Shown: positions 1-13,000 of the stretch, in pieces
Layout: each line of letters starts with the position of its first letter
Numbering within the stretch: the first letter of the stretch is position 1
Assembly: GCA_012934845.2 (NCBI GenBank)
Contig: WNNJ02000171.1
Location: forward strand, 1 to 64,000
DNA: 64,000 nt
Reading direction: 5' to 3'
From: Pomphorhynchus laevis
Taxonomy: Eukaryota; Acanthocephala; Palaeacanthocephala; Echinorhynchida; Pomphorhynchidae
The notes under the pieces: generated by a model
Told to the model about the DNA's origin: nothing
The model's input: only the letters and a program-made list of their open reading frames with translations
The model's database searches: none
Program-made: the position numbers and the translations under genes

Positions 1-875
1 TATAATTAATAATTAAATTATTAATTAATTAATTTAATTTTGTTAATTTAATTTTATTTAGTTTAATTAATTAATTTAATTAATTAAGTTTAATTAATTT
101 CAAACATACGCGTTTAGATTATTTATCCTCGCGTAAGCAGTTGTTATAAAACGGAGTCGTCAATATGCGTAGATGATTCATTTGCAAAAATTAATATCCC
201 CACATTTGATAATAGTTAAGTTTATTACTGCGTATCTTTGCTTATAAAGATGAGCACGTAAGAATGAAAAAATGAGTTTTGAAATAAAATCATTGCGAAC
301 CAATACCGATAATTTACATTCTAACATTCAAAAAGTATTTTTGAATTTCATTTAAATTTATAATAAAAATAGCTGATGTTCATGTACTTTTTTTAAAATT
401 TGAAATTGAGGAGCAGGATCAGTAAACCACTTATTTATATTTATATTTCGCTAGTTGCTGCTGAAGAACGTACAATTTGTCAAAACTTACTTTAGAATAA
501 CTGGTGTTCATACATTTTTTAATTTAAAATGTTGGATCAGGATCAATCAAAACACAAATTTATTTTTATATTTTGCTATAAGCTACTACCAGAAAAAATG
601 TACATTTTGTTCATAAATTGTATGTTTTGTTTCGGATTTGTTACAATTTGTTCAAATTGCTTCAGTACAAATATATAAATTAATTGTTCCATGCTTGGAT
701 TAATAGCAACTATTAATTATAATCACGTCTTGTTATCACTTGATGAAGTGCAAGCTATTTTAGCTAAGAACGTACAAATTAAAAAGAAAACAAAATATGC
801 ATCAGACTGGCAATGCTTTTAATTTTAAAAGATAATTCGATCATTGTACATTGAAAATCTGCAAGTAACACTTAC
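1..875. other. Intron sequence, low complexity and a tandem repeat
   Basis: Positions 1-105 are TTAATTAA-type low complexity. No exon is seen on either strand. A degraded tandem pair lies at about 366-625 (separate entry). The rest shows nothing I can assign. Confidence 0.6.
366..625 (-). repeat. Tandem pair, degraded PLE terminal-repeat-like units
   Basis: Two copies of a ~125-bp unit sharing GTTCATAC-type, GGATCAGGATCA-type and TATATTTTGCTA-type blocks. Read on the minus strand, the first has ACTAGCGAAATATAA, like the hammerhead-bearing terminal sequence at 41,260-41,290. Both are degraded. Confidence 0.45.
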
Positions 876-1010
876 ATAGAAAAGTTCGTCTTCCTTGGTA
901 CCAAATGAGCCAACACTGAAGGTAATGTCGTTTGCAATTACGATTATTTTCCTGGTACCAACTGAACTACCAGCACACACGTAGTTCATGATCCAGGCGA
1001 CCATACCGAT
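876..1010 (-). CDS. ACC: ACC exon 33 (start of carboxyltransferase)
   Basis: 45 codons, [14 protein letters not shown] and [20 protein letters not shown], matching IGMVAWKM and IVIGNDITYRIGSFG of the carboxyltransferase N-terminal half. Flanked by TTTAG and GTAAGT. The next exon should lie left of position 1. Confidence 0.93.
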
Positions 1011-4000
1011 CTAAACAACCATCAAGTTTATTCAACAGGCCTTTAATAATTTAATTCAAACTATTATGGCCTTAAATTTACTTTGTTATGCTTGATTAGT
1101 AGCAATCCTAATCTACGATTAGGATTGCTTCAATTAATCACAATTCTTGTCTATTTATATTGAATTATAATATTTTCGTCGATGCCAACATTTCAGTTTC
1201 GCTTAATCCAGCTCTGGACTTTTACGCAAATGCATTTAATTGCATCAGAGTAGTGATATCGTTCCATCCCTATCTACAGTTCTAAGTAGTAAAGCCGTTA
1301 TTTTACATTTAGCATTTGAGAATGCGGGTTATGTTCAGTTGAATAATGCCTTTTGCCGGTTCTCAAATTTTGCACAATGGAAGGTATTAGTATGATAAGT
1401 ACGTGCTTAATTGATTTTTAATCGAGGATAATAATATTTCGAGATATTTTATTTTTAATTTTTTTAGAAAAAAAAATAAAAAATAAAAATGTGTAGTGCA
1501 ATTTTGTTCTCTAATGTTTCACTTATAGACACTGATTTTTACATATTATTTGAATCATCGAAGTCAAATATACCTACTGTCAAAATTTTAGATCAATTCA
1601 GCTCCCTGATATATAGAAATATAATGTTCAATTAAATATGGCTTGTTCAATTTAGGTTTTCATCATAGCAATAACAGAAATAAATAATTTTGATGCAATG
1701 CTTTAACTTAAAATAACCCTTTGCTGTCGTCCAAAAGGTTTCATAAACGATTTAAACTATAAAAACTGTTAAGGCGCGAATTTCGCCTCCAAGAATATTC
1801 GCTCAAATAAAGGTCCATCCATCCTTTATTTTTTGCCTTTTCCTTCATAAAATGTTTTAGTGAACGCCATTCTCAAATTGTTTTATTATGGACACTGATT
1901 TTTCATATTATTTAAATCACCGAAGTCGAATATACCTACTTTCATAATTTCAGGCAACTTTACCCCCAGACGAAGAGAAATATAATGTTCAATCAGGGAG
2001 CACTTGTTCAATTTAGGTTTTCACCAAAGCAACAAAAAAGTCATTTTGATGAAACGTTTGAACTTAAAATAACTCTTTACTGTCGTATAAAAGATTTCCA
2101 AGACAATGTCAGCTATTTAGGCGCGAATTTCGCCTCCAAGAATGTTCGCTCAAAATAAAGCTTCATCCATTCTTTATTTTTTGCCTTTTCCACCATAAAA
2201 TGTTTTAGTGAACGCCATTATCAAATTTTTCAATTATGAACACTGATTTTTTCGTATTATTTGAATCATCGAAGTCGAATATACCTTCTATCTATTATTA
2301 CAGGAACGAAGAAGAAGAAAATATCCTTTAATTGATAAAAAAATTCTATATTTCGATAGCTCCTGCTATCATCATCATGATTACAAAAGAAATGTTTCAC
2401 AATTTGTTTCCCATGTGTTTCCAACATTTATACAAAAATATACAAGCATTGATGTATAATGCATTTCTACATAAAAGAAAAAGAAAATACCGAGAAACAA
2501 AACAATCATACACTAAAATTTTACACACATTTAAAAAACAACAAAAAGAAAGAAAAAAAAACACAGAATCATAAAACAAAATATAATTAAAATCATAAAA
2601 TAAGTGACAAAAAATACGAATTTAATAATAAAAATAATATAAAAGTAGAGTAATGAATTATAATTTAATCTAAACCAAAACAAAATAATAATACAATTAG
2701 AAAAAAAAACGAATTGAAAAAATTAAAATAATGTAATATTAGAATAATCAAAATTTCAGATCAATTACCCTCCCAGATTAAGAGAAATATAAAGTTTAGT
2801 TAGTGAAGACTTGTTCAATTTTAGTGTTCACCATAGAAATGACAAAAATAAATCATTTTGATAAAATGTTTTAAAACTTAAAATAAATCTTTACTGTCGT
2901 CCAAAAGGATTCCAAAACGATGTAAATTTATAAAGGCGTGAACTTCGACTCCCAGCATATTCGCTCAAATAAAGGTCCATCCATTATTTTTTGCCCAATC
3001 CACTATAAAATGTTTTGATAGACGCCATTGAGATTGTATTTATTGTGTACAACATCTTATAAATTGGAAACAAAATATGTGTTTCCAATACATCGTATAC
3101 CTATTAAAAATAGGGAAATCTTAATTCCATGGTAAAATAAGATTATGGGGAAAAGAGAATGCGTACATTGGGAATGGGGAAAGGGGAAGGAGGAAGATAG
3201 AGAGGGAAAGGGGAATGGGAAGGGGGAAGGGTGGAAGGTGAAAAGGGGAGAAAGTGGAAAGTTGGACGGTGAAAGGACGAATGAAGGGAATTGGGGGAAT
3301 GACGGCAAGTGAAAGGATCAGGAGTGCTACGGAATGTGAAAAATACTTATTCATTAAGATAATATCATTTGCAGCGATTTTTTGAAAGGTTATACCAAAT
3401 TAGAATACTATGGTTACAACCGCTTAACGGTTGTAAACAAAACTTTTTTCGATCAAATTTTAGGCATCAACAATTCATTAGTATGTGTACATATTATTCT
3501 AAATTTCTAGGATTTCAAACTCAGCTAATTGAGTTACCATGGCGTCCATTAAAACATTTTTTAATGGAAAGGGCAAAAAGTAAAGGATGGATGGACCTTT
3601 ATATGAGCGAACATACTTAAAGTCGAAATTCACGCCTTGATAGTTTACATTGTTTTGAAAACATTTTAAACGACAGTAAATTGTTATTTTAAGTTAATTG
3701 AACAAGTCCTCCCTAATTAAACATTAAATTTATCTTCACCTGAGAGTAGAATTGAGCCCTAAATTTTGATAGTAGGTATATTCGACATCGATGATTCAAA
3801 TAATATTAAAAAATCAATGTGCCCATAATTGAAATATTTGAGAAAAAGGTTTTTATCTAAAACACTAATTTTTATCATACGATATTTTTACTAACTTTTA
3901 CTTGATATACTGTTTATATGTAATGAACAATTATCTATTAATGAGGTATTTAACATTTCAGGTCATAATATGATCTACACTTTTTTATTTTTTATTTTTA

Positions 4001-7000
4001 TTTTCTAAAAAAATAAAAATCAAATATTTCGGAATATGATTATCCTCGGTCAAAAGCCGATTAAGCACGTACGTATCTTACTAGTACCTTCCGTTATGCA
4101 AGATATGAGAACCGGAAAAAGGCGGTATTTAAATAAAGAGTTTCGAGAAATGCTTCAAATAGATACAGCAATTTTAACTATTGTTTTGTAATTTTTTAAA
4201 TTAAACTTAAATTAACATTTTAAATTAAACTTTTTAAATTTGGACTTAAATGACTGATTCCCAAAATATCAAACAACACATCATTAAAAGTGTTTCGTAA
4301 TCTGGAAAACTACATCATTACTAGCAACTCATTACAAATTCATACAAAAGAGTTCAAATGAAAAAGCTGCAAATACAAATCAAAACTTATTATTCAATAG
4401 ATTAGATTTTATTAATATTCCGCCATGCATAATTTGAATAAAGTAATGCATGTATAAATAAGGCAATGTATGTGTATTCGGAATTAAATTTAATTAATTT
4501 AATGGAATTAAATTTTCATTGGAATTATTGAATTATTTTTACTGGTATATTTTCAATTATTAAAAGATACATCCATATATACCCATATAGTTACTTTTTG
4601 CTTCGCTTACTAACAATTTATTGTCAGCAGATAAATTTTCATATGATTTTATCTATGCATTCAAATGTGATTTTATTTGGCATGTATTAAGTGTAATGCG
4701 CTAATAATTGCTTTCAGTCCAGGTCGTTTGTAGAATTATATTAAAAACTGAACTCATATATAGTCAAATTTATAGCTGAAGTTAAGTTCTATAAACAATT
4801 CTACTATTTAAAGTCTTCTAAGCTAAACACGTAACATTAAAATAATCACATGTTTCTTATTATTAATTGTAGCGATTCTGATGCCTTGCTTTAGTAGAAA
4901 TGCCTCCCTCTAGTAGAAAACATTCAATCTTACCTGACAATGCAACTCATTTATATGCTCATTTGAGGGAATCTAATTTGTGTAAATTGATTTTATACTA
5001 TAATAAAAAAAATAAAAAAAGATTCTAAATAGGAAGTAGTAACATCAAAAAAAGCGACATGTTTTAGCAAACGCATGTTTGTGTGCAGGAATTGTACAAA
5101 CATGCGCAGGAATTGCACTTTATATTGGAAAGGCTTTGAATAGTTCAATTTCATATTAATATCAGTTTGTCACGTCTATTTTTCTAAAGATTGAATTTAT
5201 TAATCAAAAATTCGTAAATTAATAATAAATTAAAGCAAATTGATCAGCGATTAAAATCACGAAAGAGTGATTTTAATGTACATTGCATAACATATATGGT
5301 TATGTTTGTTTAATATTCAGAAAAATCTCAATGTTTATGGAATAATTAACTGATATTAATCTTTACACTGTAATATTTTGTTTCGCCTAATAATATAAAC
5401 CTTATTCATCTTTGCAAATTTAATATTGACGAATATATATGTGCTTTGCACTCACATTATTGAGTCCTGGTTTTCGTTCAATCTCCTTTAAGCCTGTTTG
5501 CTTGTTATCTTGATCTAGAATCAATTCCACGAACTTAAACATCTCCTTATTCGGTGATACCGAATTCAACAATTTTGCATACTGATATTCGTGGTTATTC
5601 TGTTTCGGTAAAACATCCTTGTTATCTCCTTTAGAAATACAGTGCTTATTTCTGCGTTCCTTTACAACCTGCTTAAACAGATTAGGATAATCGTAAACGT
5701 AGGTTGTTTCATTTAATTGTGCTTGAAATCTACGATGTTGAATGATATCTCTTGTGAAGTAAGGTGTATAGAGAGATCGCCCATGCCATGGTCCAATAAC
5801 TCGCTTTGAATGACCAATACATATATCGTGGTTATCAGAAGTGCACGTTTGCAACGATTCGAACACTGTTTGACCAGTGGTATTGTCAATTGTTTCTCGA
5901 TATATTGATATGTCTAGCCCATAACCACTATCGTTGTTTATTAGTACACGGATGGGTATCGCTTCTTGATGCTGCTGACAAAAAAATGACTGTTGTGCTT
6001 GATCACCAGAATGAGGAGAGATTGGTGCCTGCGGTGTTGAAGAATTTGGTGGACTGCGAATTGTCATCTTTAATTCCGCTTGATGTACACGAAGGCCTAT
6101 GAGCCGAAGCCCGTATCTAAGTACGATTGTACGAATTGTTTCCTCTAAACGATTAACTTCTATGCAAACTGTAGGAATAAAACACATAAATATGTGGTTG
6201 CAGTCGGTACGTATTTTTCGATTTGATGCCTGCGCATGAGCAATTTCTAATTCTTCTAATGATTCAAATAATGTACGTTCCGCTTCATTGGCGAGATATT
6301 CTGTGGATGCTTGCATTGTCAAAACATCCGAATGATAAATAAGACAGCGTAGAAAGAAACGATAATCTATTATAGATCGAGAATTTTCATCTTCCTATAT
6401 AAGTTAAAAAACGAAAGCAATAATACATTTGTAAAGACTAATTATTAAAAACTTTAATGGTTGTGACAAATTGCTACTACACATTACTTACTTTCGATTT
6501 GCCAAGATATATGTGAATCTTGTAGCTTGATGTTGGTATCAATTCAAGAGAGTAGAATTTCATCCTGAATATTTCTAATTGAAAGGCAAGCGCTGGTTCG
6601 ATGTTCCGACATATTTGATCTTCTTTGAACTAAAAGCAGAATTACGATGCTTCCCATATCAGATTATCAATGTCACTACATAACCAGTCAAGTATATAAG
6701 TCACGAGCAACAATCTCGTTTAAAAGTTTTTTGATGCGTCAAAAAAAGTTCAGTACAGATATCAAACGACATGTAAAAATCAAAAATTAAGAATATTTAT
6801 ACATTAAATGGCACTAATTTCGACAGCTTCTATACTTTGGATAATTATAAAAGATACAAATTATAGTAAATAGTTGATAATAATCCATTATTGATAAGGA
6901 ATTACTGAAGTTAGATCTAAAAAGGGGAAAATAAATTTGATATTTCGCTGACCTCTATTAGTATATTCAGAAAATTTAGATGCTAACAAAGGTTAGCGAA

Positions 7001-10000
7001 ATATCAAATAAAATTTCCCGCTTTTGTGATCCAGCTCCGAAAGTTCTTCATAAAATTATTCTTATTTTCAAAATTATGCTAATTGCTCACAAATGTAAAG
7101 CCTGACCATTAATATTTTATAATGACAACAAACAGCAATGTAGAAAAGCAGTCGTTTAATATAATGTCACTTAATATCTTGTTCTATGTAGCAGAAGATT
7201 GGTCCTTACCGATCAGTATTAAAAATAAAATTGCTTAACTGTTAAAGTATCAAAGGGATTCGCAAAAGAAACTACAAAATCCATGTAACAAACGATAAAG
7301 CGAATTCACGTAGCAATACCGGGCATTTTAGATAGTAACTGAATTCTAAGATATCTCTGAAATGACTGTACAAATTTATAATCTAAACAAAATGTGTCAA
7401 ACACAGTTGTAATTTTTAAGTCTATATAATAGCAGCTAATATATATACTCTCAAAAGCGATATACAATCTTACAAGATTCCATTAAAATTAAGTTATTAA
7501 AAACAAATTGTTTATGTACATCTAAACATCATCTGTTATATGCAAATATCAATTTGTTTATGTACATCTAAACAAATATATTCATGCAAATATAACAGAT
7601 GATTTTAGGGATGGTGAGCTGAAATAAAACAGAAAATAAACACAGCCTAATGATGTGCATTTCGTCATTGTTTAGACTCATCAGTACCCGCAAGTGTATA
7701 CTGGCTGGTACTAATGGCTGGTACAATCAGACAGTATATACTCCCAGTGTGATATTCGTATCCCACTGATGAGTCATTGTTAGTTTACGCAGCCGTCTAC
7801 TGGTCCTCTCTGCATCCAGCAGTGAAGGTATCCGGTCCCTGACCGGATACCCTGACGTCATATTCTGCTGAAAATAAGAGTTAATAACATATGATTGTTT
7901 ATAGGTCCGTTGTTATAACCTAGGCTATGTACCGAATATAGTCATTTACATTTATTGCAAACATCATGGTATTTAATGATGTTTCCAATGAGTATAACAT
8001 CAATAAATATCTCATTATACAAGTCTTTACTTGTATAATAAGATATCTTATTATATCTTATGTAAAAAAGTTTTTACTGTTTTTTAAAAAGGATTAAATT
8101 CCAAGTGTTATTACATTAGGAAAAACACCAAATTATAGCTTATAGCAATCAACAAAATATCAATTATAATATAGAATACGCTGATAACGATCACCATAAG
8201 CTCGATTGATGTGAATACTTAATTTTATCATTAGTTTGAATTATAACATATCATTTCATATATAATCGCATAGAAACTACACATAGACAATTGTTTAGCA
8301 AATAATCGCAAACAATTGTTCTACGAAATAACATATGTAGATACGAAGTCCGATACAGACGTAATATAACCTTCATTTAATATAATTATATTATCATTAA
8401 TGTAATTATCATTTATAATTATATTAATGATAATATAATTATCATTTAAGATAATTAAACAAATACAACTTATTAAGTTATAGCAAACTTCAATCACAAG
8501 CTAACATGTAATTATTTATCAAAATTCAACTAGCTATCAGTTAATAATTAACCCTAAGATGATAAATATCACAACAAGATGGTTTAATAACAAAACTGTG
8601 AAAATGTTCAGCTATAATATATGTCAGACATTTGCTAACTTCTCAAAGTATTAACTACAAAATTTATTTATATATGCATTAACAGCAAACAAAATAATTT
8701 AAAAAACGTAAAGTGTCAACTTGTAACATCAAGCTTAACTTACATCTAAACTGGCTCTAAACGTAAAATACAGAGGCAATTGTCCCTAAAAATATTTCGA
8801 ACTGTGAATTAACAGCACACTTTGAATTACTTACTCGTCTGGCAATTGAAACGGTAACTCTTCGTACTTTATGGGCAATAAGGACAGATCGCTGAAATGA
8901 TAGAAAAAACAAATAAATATTAGTATATGCATTTGCCAATACTGGAAATATAATAATATCGATAAGAAAACATAGTACCGAAAATATGTTAAGCAATTTG
9001 TACTTAAGTTGCAGACACAAAGAGGCAAAGCAAATCACAATCATAGTCTCGTGGCCTGAAGCGTAGATTTCGGGCGAGGCAGCCGAAATTTGCACGAACT
9101 CAAGAGAATGTAAGAGTGACAAGGAGAGTAATAAATTGGAATCCACCGCAGTTATTATCTTGAATTATATAGAATAGGTTAAGCATATGTTCTGTGAATA
9201 TAACTTAGGCAATATGTCGGTAACATATTGTTTGCAGGCACACCTATTTAACTTAGATAATTAACAAAGGTAGTCAGAAAGATATTATTTGTTCTTGTGC
9301 CGATTTTAAAATAGAATAAAAATTCTTTATTCTATTTATTCTACAGAATGAAAGTAATCAATTTGAAGGTTGCAGCCGTAAATGGTTAGTTTCTATAAAT
9401 ATCAGTCAATCATCACAAACTATTAAAGGAATTAAAAAAATAAAATTAATTTATGAAATAATAAGTAATTAAAATAATTGCATTATACCTCATTTAGTAT
9501 GAATTCGCTAACTAGTGAAGGTAGATCAGTGTCACGTTGCTTTTCCTCGTCATTTTTTATGAAAATATTTACAATGTAGATGTTTTCAGTAACGGAAGCG
9601 TCACGCTTTAGTTTAGAAGAAGCAAAAGTTTAGCAGATAGTTCAGAAAATCAACAGACCAGCTAACCAAGAGTATATTTGATTGACAGCGGCGATGAAGA
9701 ACTGATGGACGTATTTGCTGGTTACGGTTCATTTTAATGATACATACACTTGTTAAACGTTCAACCAAATGTCCAAAATTCCTAGAGAAAACATTTCGGC
9801 AAAATAAAAAATAATGCAGATGAATGTACAATCATAAGATAAATCATAAATAACTTAAATGATTTATTACGTAGTTTGTAATAAACAAAAATTTGAAAAT
9901 ATAAATATTTTCTATAATTAAAATTTTCATAACTCAGAATTTTTGAACCGCTTAATATATACTATACAATGTCAAAGAATTAAGATAATAGGTAGCCATG

Positions 10001-13000
10001 TAGAACAGTCATGTTATCAGTTTTGGAGTTTACTCATAAACTTAACATAGAAGTAGGCCACATACATATCGATGATGAATTTCCTCTGATGAAATTTTAA
10101 TTTCTAATATAATCTCTCACTTAAACACAAAGTATATTACTTACTATCTATCCATAAATACTATTTTTACTTAATAATTGATTTTTTTATAATACTTTGA
10201 TGATTTATATATTTTACATTTTTGTGTTTGATTTTATTATTATAATACTCTAATTAAAAACCTCAGATAAAATGTTAAAATTATAAACTTTCATTATAAA
10301 TTGATTGTTCAATCATATTGGATTATTTATTAGTGGAGAGAGTGAAGTAAAATATTTATTTAATCTCGAATTTTCAATAGCCTACTGCTATCATCTTCAA
10401 GAGTAGATGTTACAAAATATTTTTACAAATATAAATATGTTTGTAAAAATATTTTTTGTAACATTTACTCTAATTTACTCCTGAAGATGATAGCAGTAGG
10501 CTATTGAAAATTCGAGATTAAATAAATATTTTACTTCACTCTCTCCACTAATAAATAATAAAATTTAATGTATAAATTATATATATCACCCAGAAAGATA
10601 CTTGGTGATACACATTTACGCATTGCATACATCAGATATAATGCATATCACAGCTTTGCAATCTGAAACGCGGTTTACGTCAAATGCGACTAAGGCAACT
10701 AATTTAGGAGTTTGAAAAAGTAAAATAAAAAATACCAATGCTTAAAATTTAATATTAATAGCAAGTAGTAAGGAATCAAATTAACACAAAACATAGTTTG
10801 TCAAAAGCCATTTGACGAAGGTGTGTACTTAGTTATCAATCAAAACGTACTCGTAAGCAAATGTATATGATTATAAATATGACATTCTCAATTTATTCAT
10901 GTTGATCAGGCTAGTGAAAAATAACAACAAAATAAAGTGTTTTTATAAACAATGATCCGATATGTTAATGTCATATGTCAATGATATGAGTCAAGAAGAA
11001 TAATGATTCAAGAAAAATAAAAAATAGTGTATGATAGACAACGTCAATTAAAAAAAACAACTCACTGTTCAAATTGACTCCAATTACGAAATGCACAAAA
11101 CAAACCGAGTCTTTCACAAGGCAATTCTTCAAAGTGACCAATGTCAAGAAGAGTGGCAGTACTGCGTACCATTGGCACATAACCGTATGAAGGCTTGCGA
11201 AGTACCCTGTAAACACAATGGTCATTGAAACAAACAACGTTTACAAAAGTGACGACAGCTATTATGTTAATAGAAAGGTAATTTTCACCTTTCAGGGTGA
11301 TTGCGAGGTAGCTTAAGTGAAAACAATATCATCGGTAGCTCGCCAAGCAGTAGCTCATGCTGTACGCTGTTAATCTCGAATGCCAGATAGGCTCTTCTGA
11401 TGTAAACCTTATAAGCAATTTTAAAACGTCAAGTAACATCACAAAATAAAAATTAAATTGTTTTTTTTTGTTTTAAAAGAGATAACAAATAAAAAGAGAA
11501 CAAATAAAATGGTCGATATTATTTTATATGGTGAAAATGAAATTATGATAAACAACCTCAAGGTACGATTTACACAGGAATAAAATCCGGATGCTAAAAA
11601 TCCTGATGCTATTACATTATATCCTCTCATTCGAAGAAGAATAAACATAATAAAAGCTTTATTAAAAATCAATTTGCTAAAACAATCTTTACCAAATCAA
11701 TTAATGCCAGGCATACATAACTTTAAACAGTTTGGTAAAAAGATCAATTATAAAAATTGAACGAGAAAGACTTCATCATCTTAAATACAATAATGTACTT
11801 ACATCAAATGCTTTGTGATATTTTATTTTTAGAAATTTAAATGTCAAGCACATCGAGTGAATAACTGATTCAAACAATTAATGCTGACCGGAGTTTAATA
11901 ACAAACAATAATATTTTTCACATGATCGATTGTTCTAGTACGCTTTAATAGTGTCATAAATGAAGAATGTAAAAACGTTTCTACTGCCTTTAAAAAACGA
12001 TTAAATCCAAAGTGTTATTACATTAAACATTGGTTTGAATTATAGCAATTATTTCATATATAATCGCATAGAAAATACGCATAGACAATTGCACAAATAT
12101 GCATAGACAAAATAATCATAGACAATTGTTTAGCAAATAATCGCAGACAATTGTTCTACGAAATAACATCTGTAGATACGCAGTCCGATACAGATGTTAT
12201 ATAACCTTTATTTAACATAATTATATTATCATTAATGTAATTATTATTTATAATTATATTAATGATAATATAATTATCATTTGGGATAATTATAAAAAAT
12301 ACAAATTATTAAATTTTGCTAGCAACTAAACGATTACCATGACAAAACTTTGTTGAAATGTACACATTAATTTACTGAACAAAATACTTAATTAATGGTG
12401 TATGAAAACTTGTATATAGCAATTTACAATTATATGCAATTCAAAAGTTTTCACTAAATTTTAAAAATAACTTGCAATTCACGGAATAATTTGTTATCAA
12501 TTAAATGTAAAAAGAGATCAGATTGGTTCATGGAAAAAATGTTTCAGTAAAATATTAAGAAAATGCATATATTATAATTAAAAAATGAAACCAATTTGGT
12601 AAATGGACTAGTAGTTTATCTAATTACCAACGCGTAACATCAAATAAATAGATGAAACAAATAAATGAATAAATAAAGTAAATAAATAAATAAATCAAAT
12701 AAATAAATGAAATTTGATAAGTGACACAAAATGAAAAACTTAGAAAAGTAAAAAATACGTGATGTACATATTTGGTATGTGTTAATAAAAATGACACAAT
12801 TGCAAAAGTATTTTTCAGTTATTCTTTCCAGAGAAACTCAATACAGGTACAAAATAGCCTGAACGTGTTAGTATTAAAAAATTTGGTTAATAAAAATGTA
12901 GAAAAATTATAAAAAAAGTATAGTTACAAAATTTCAATTTATCCATAACACGCAATTATAGTTTGTGATAAACGAAAAAACGAATATTCTTAATTTTATT

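Larger units (their letters stand above)
1311..4154. mobile_element. Foldback-like element with long compound inverted arms
   Basis: The left arm (1,311-~3,030) and right arm (~3,537-4,154) are inverted copies. The outer part shares CCGGTTCTCA and AATGGAAGGTA-type blocks; the inner part shares a unit containing TTCGACTTCGATGATTCAAA-type sequence and AAAGGTCCATCCATCC. The left arm holds about three tandem units (starting near 1,528, 1,891 and 2,238; period ~350-360 bp) and the right arm one. Compound arms of tandem sub-repeats are characteristic of Foldback DNA transposons. No transposase is visible. It lies in the 4.4-kb ACC intron between exons 32 and 33. Confidence 0.65.

Noticed and set aside
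1-105. Telomere- or centromere-type satellite
   Set aside because: Irregular TTAATTAA low complexity without a fixed period.
3057-3354. Ser/Pro/Phe-rich minus-strand frames
   Set aside because: Translation of the purine-rich tract; two frames are open only because it lacks stops.
5806-6102. 98-codon plus-strand frame
   Set aside because: Complement of the large ACC exon; no family similarity.
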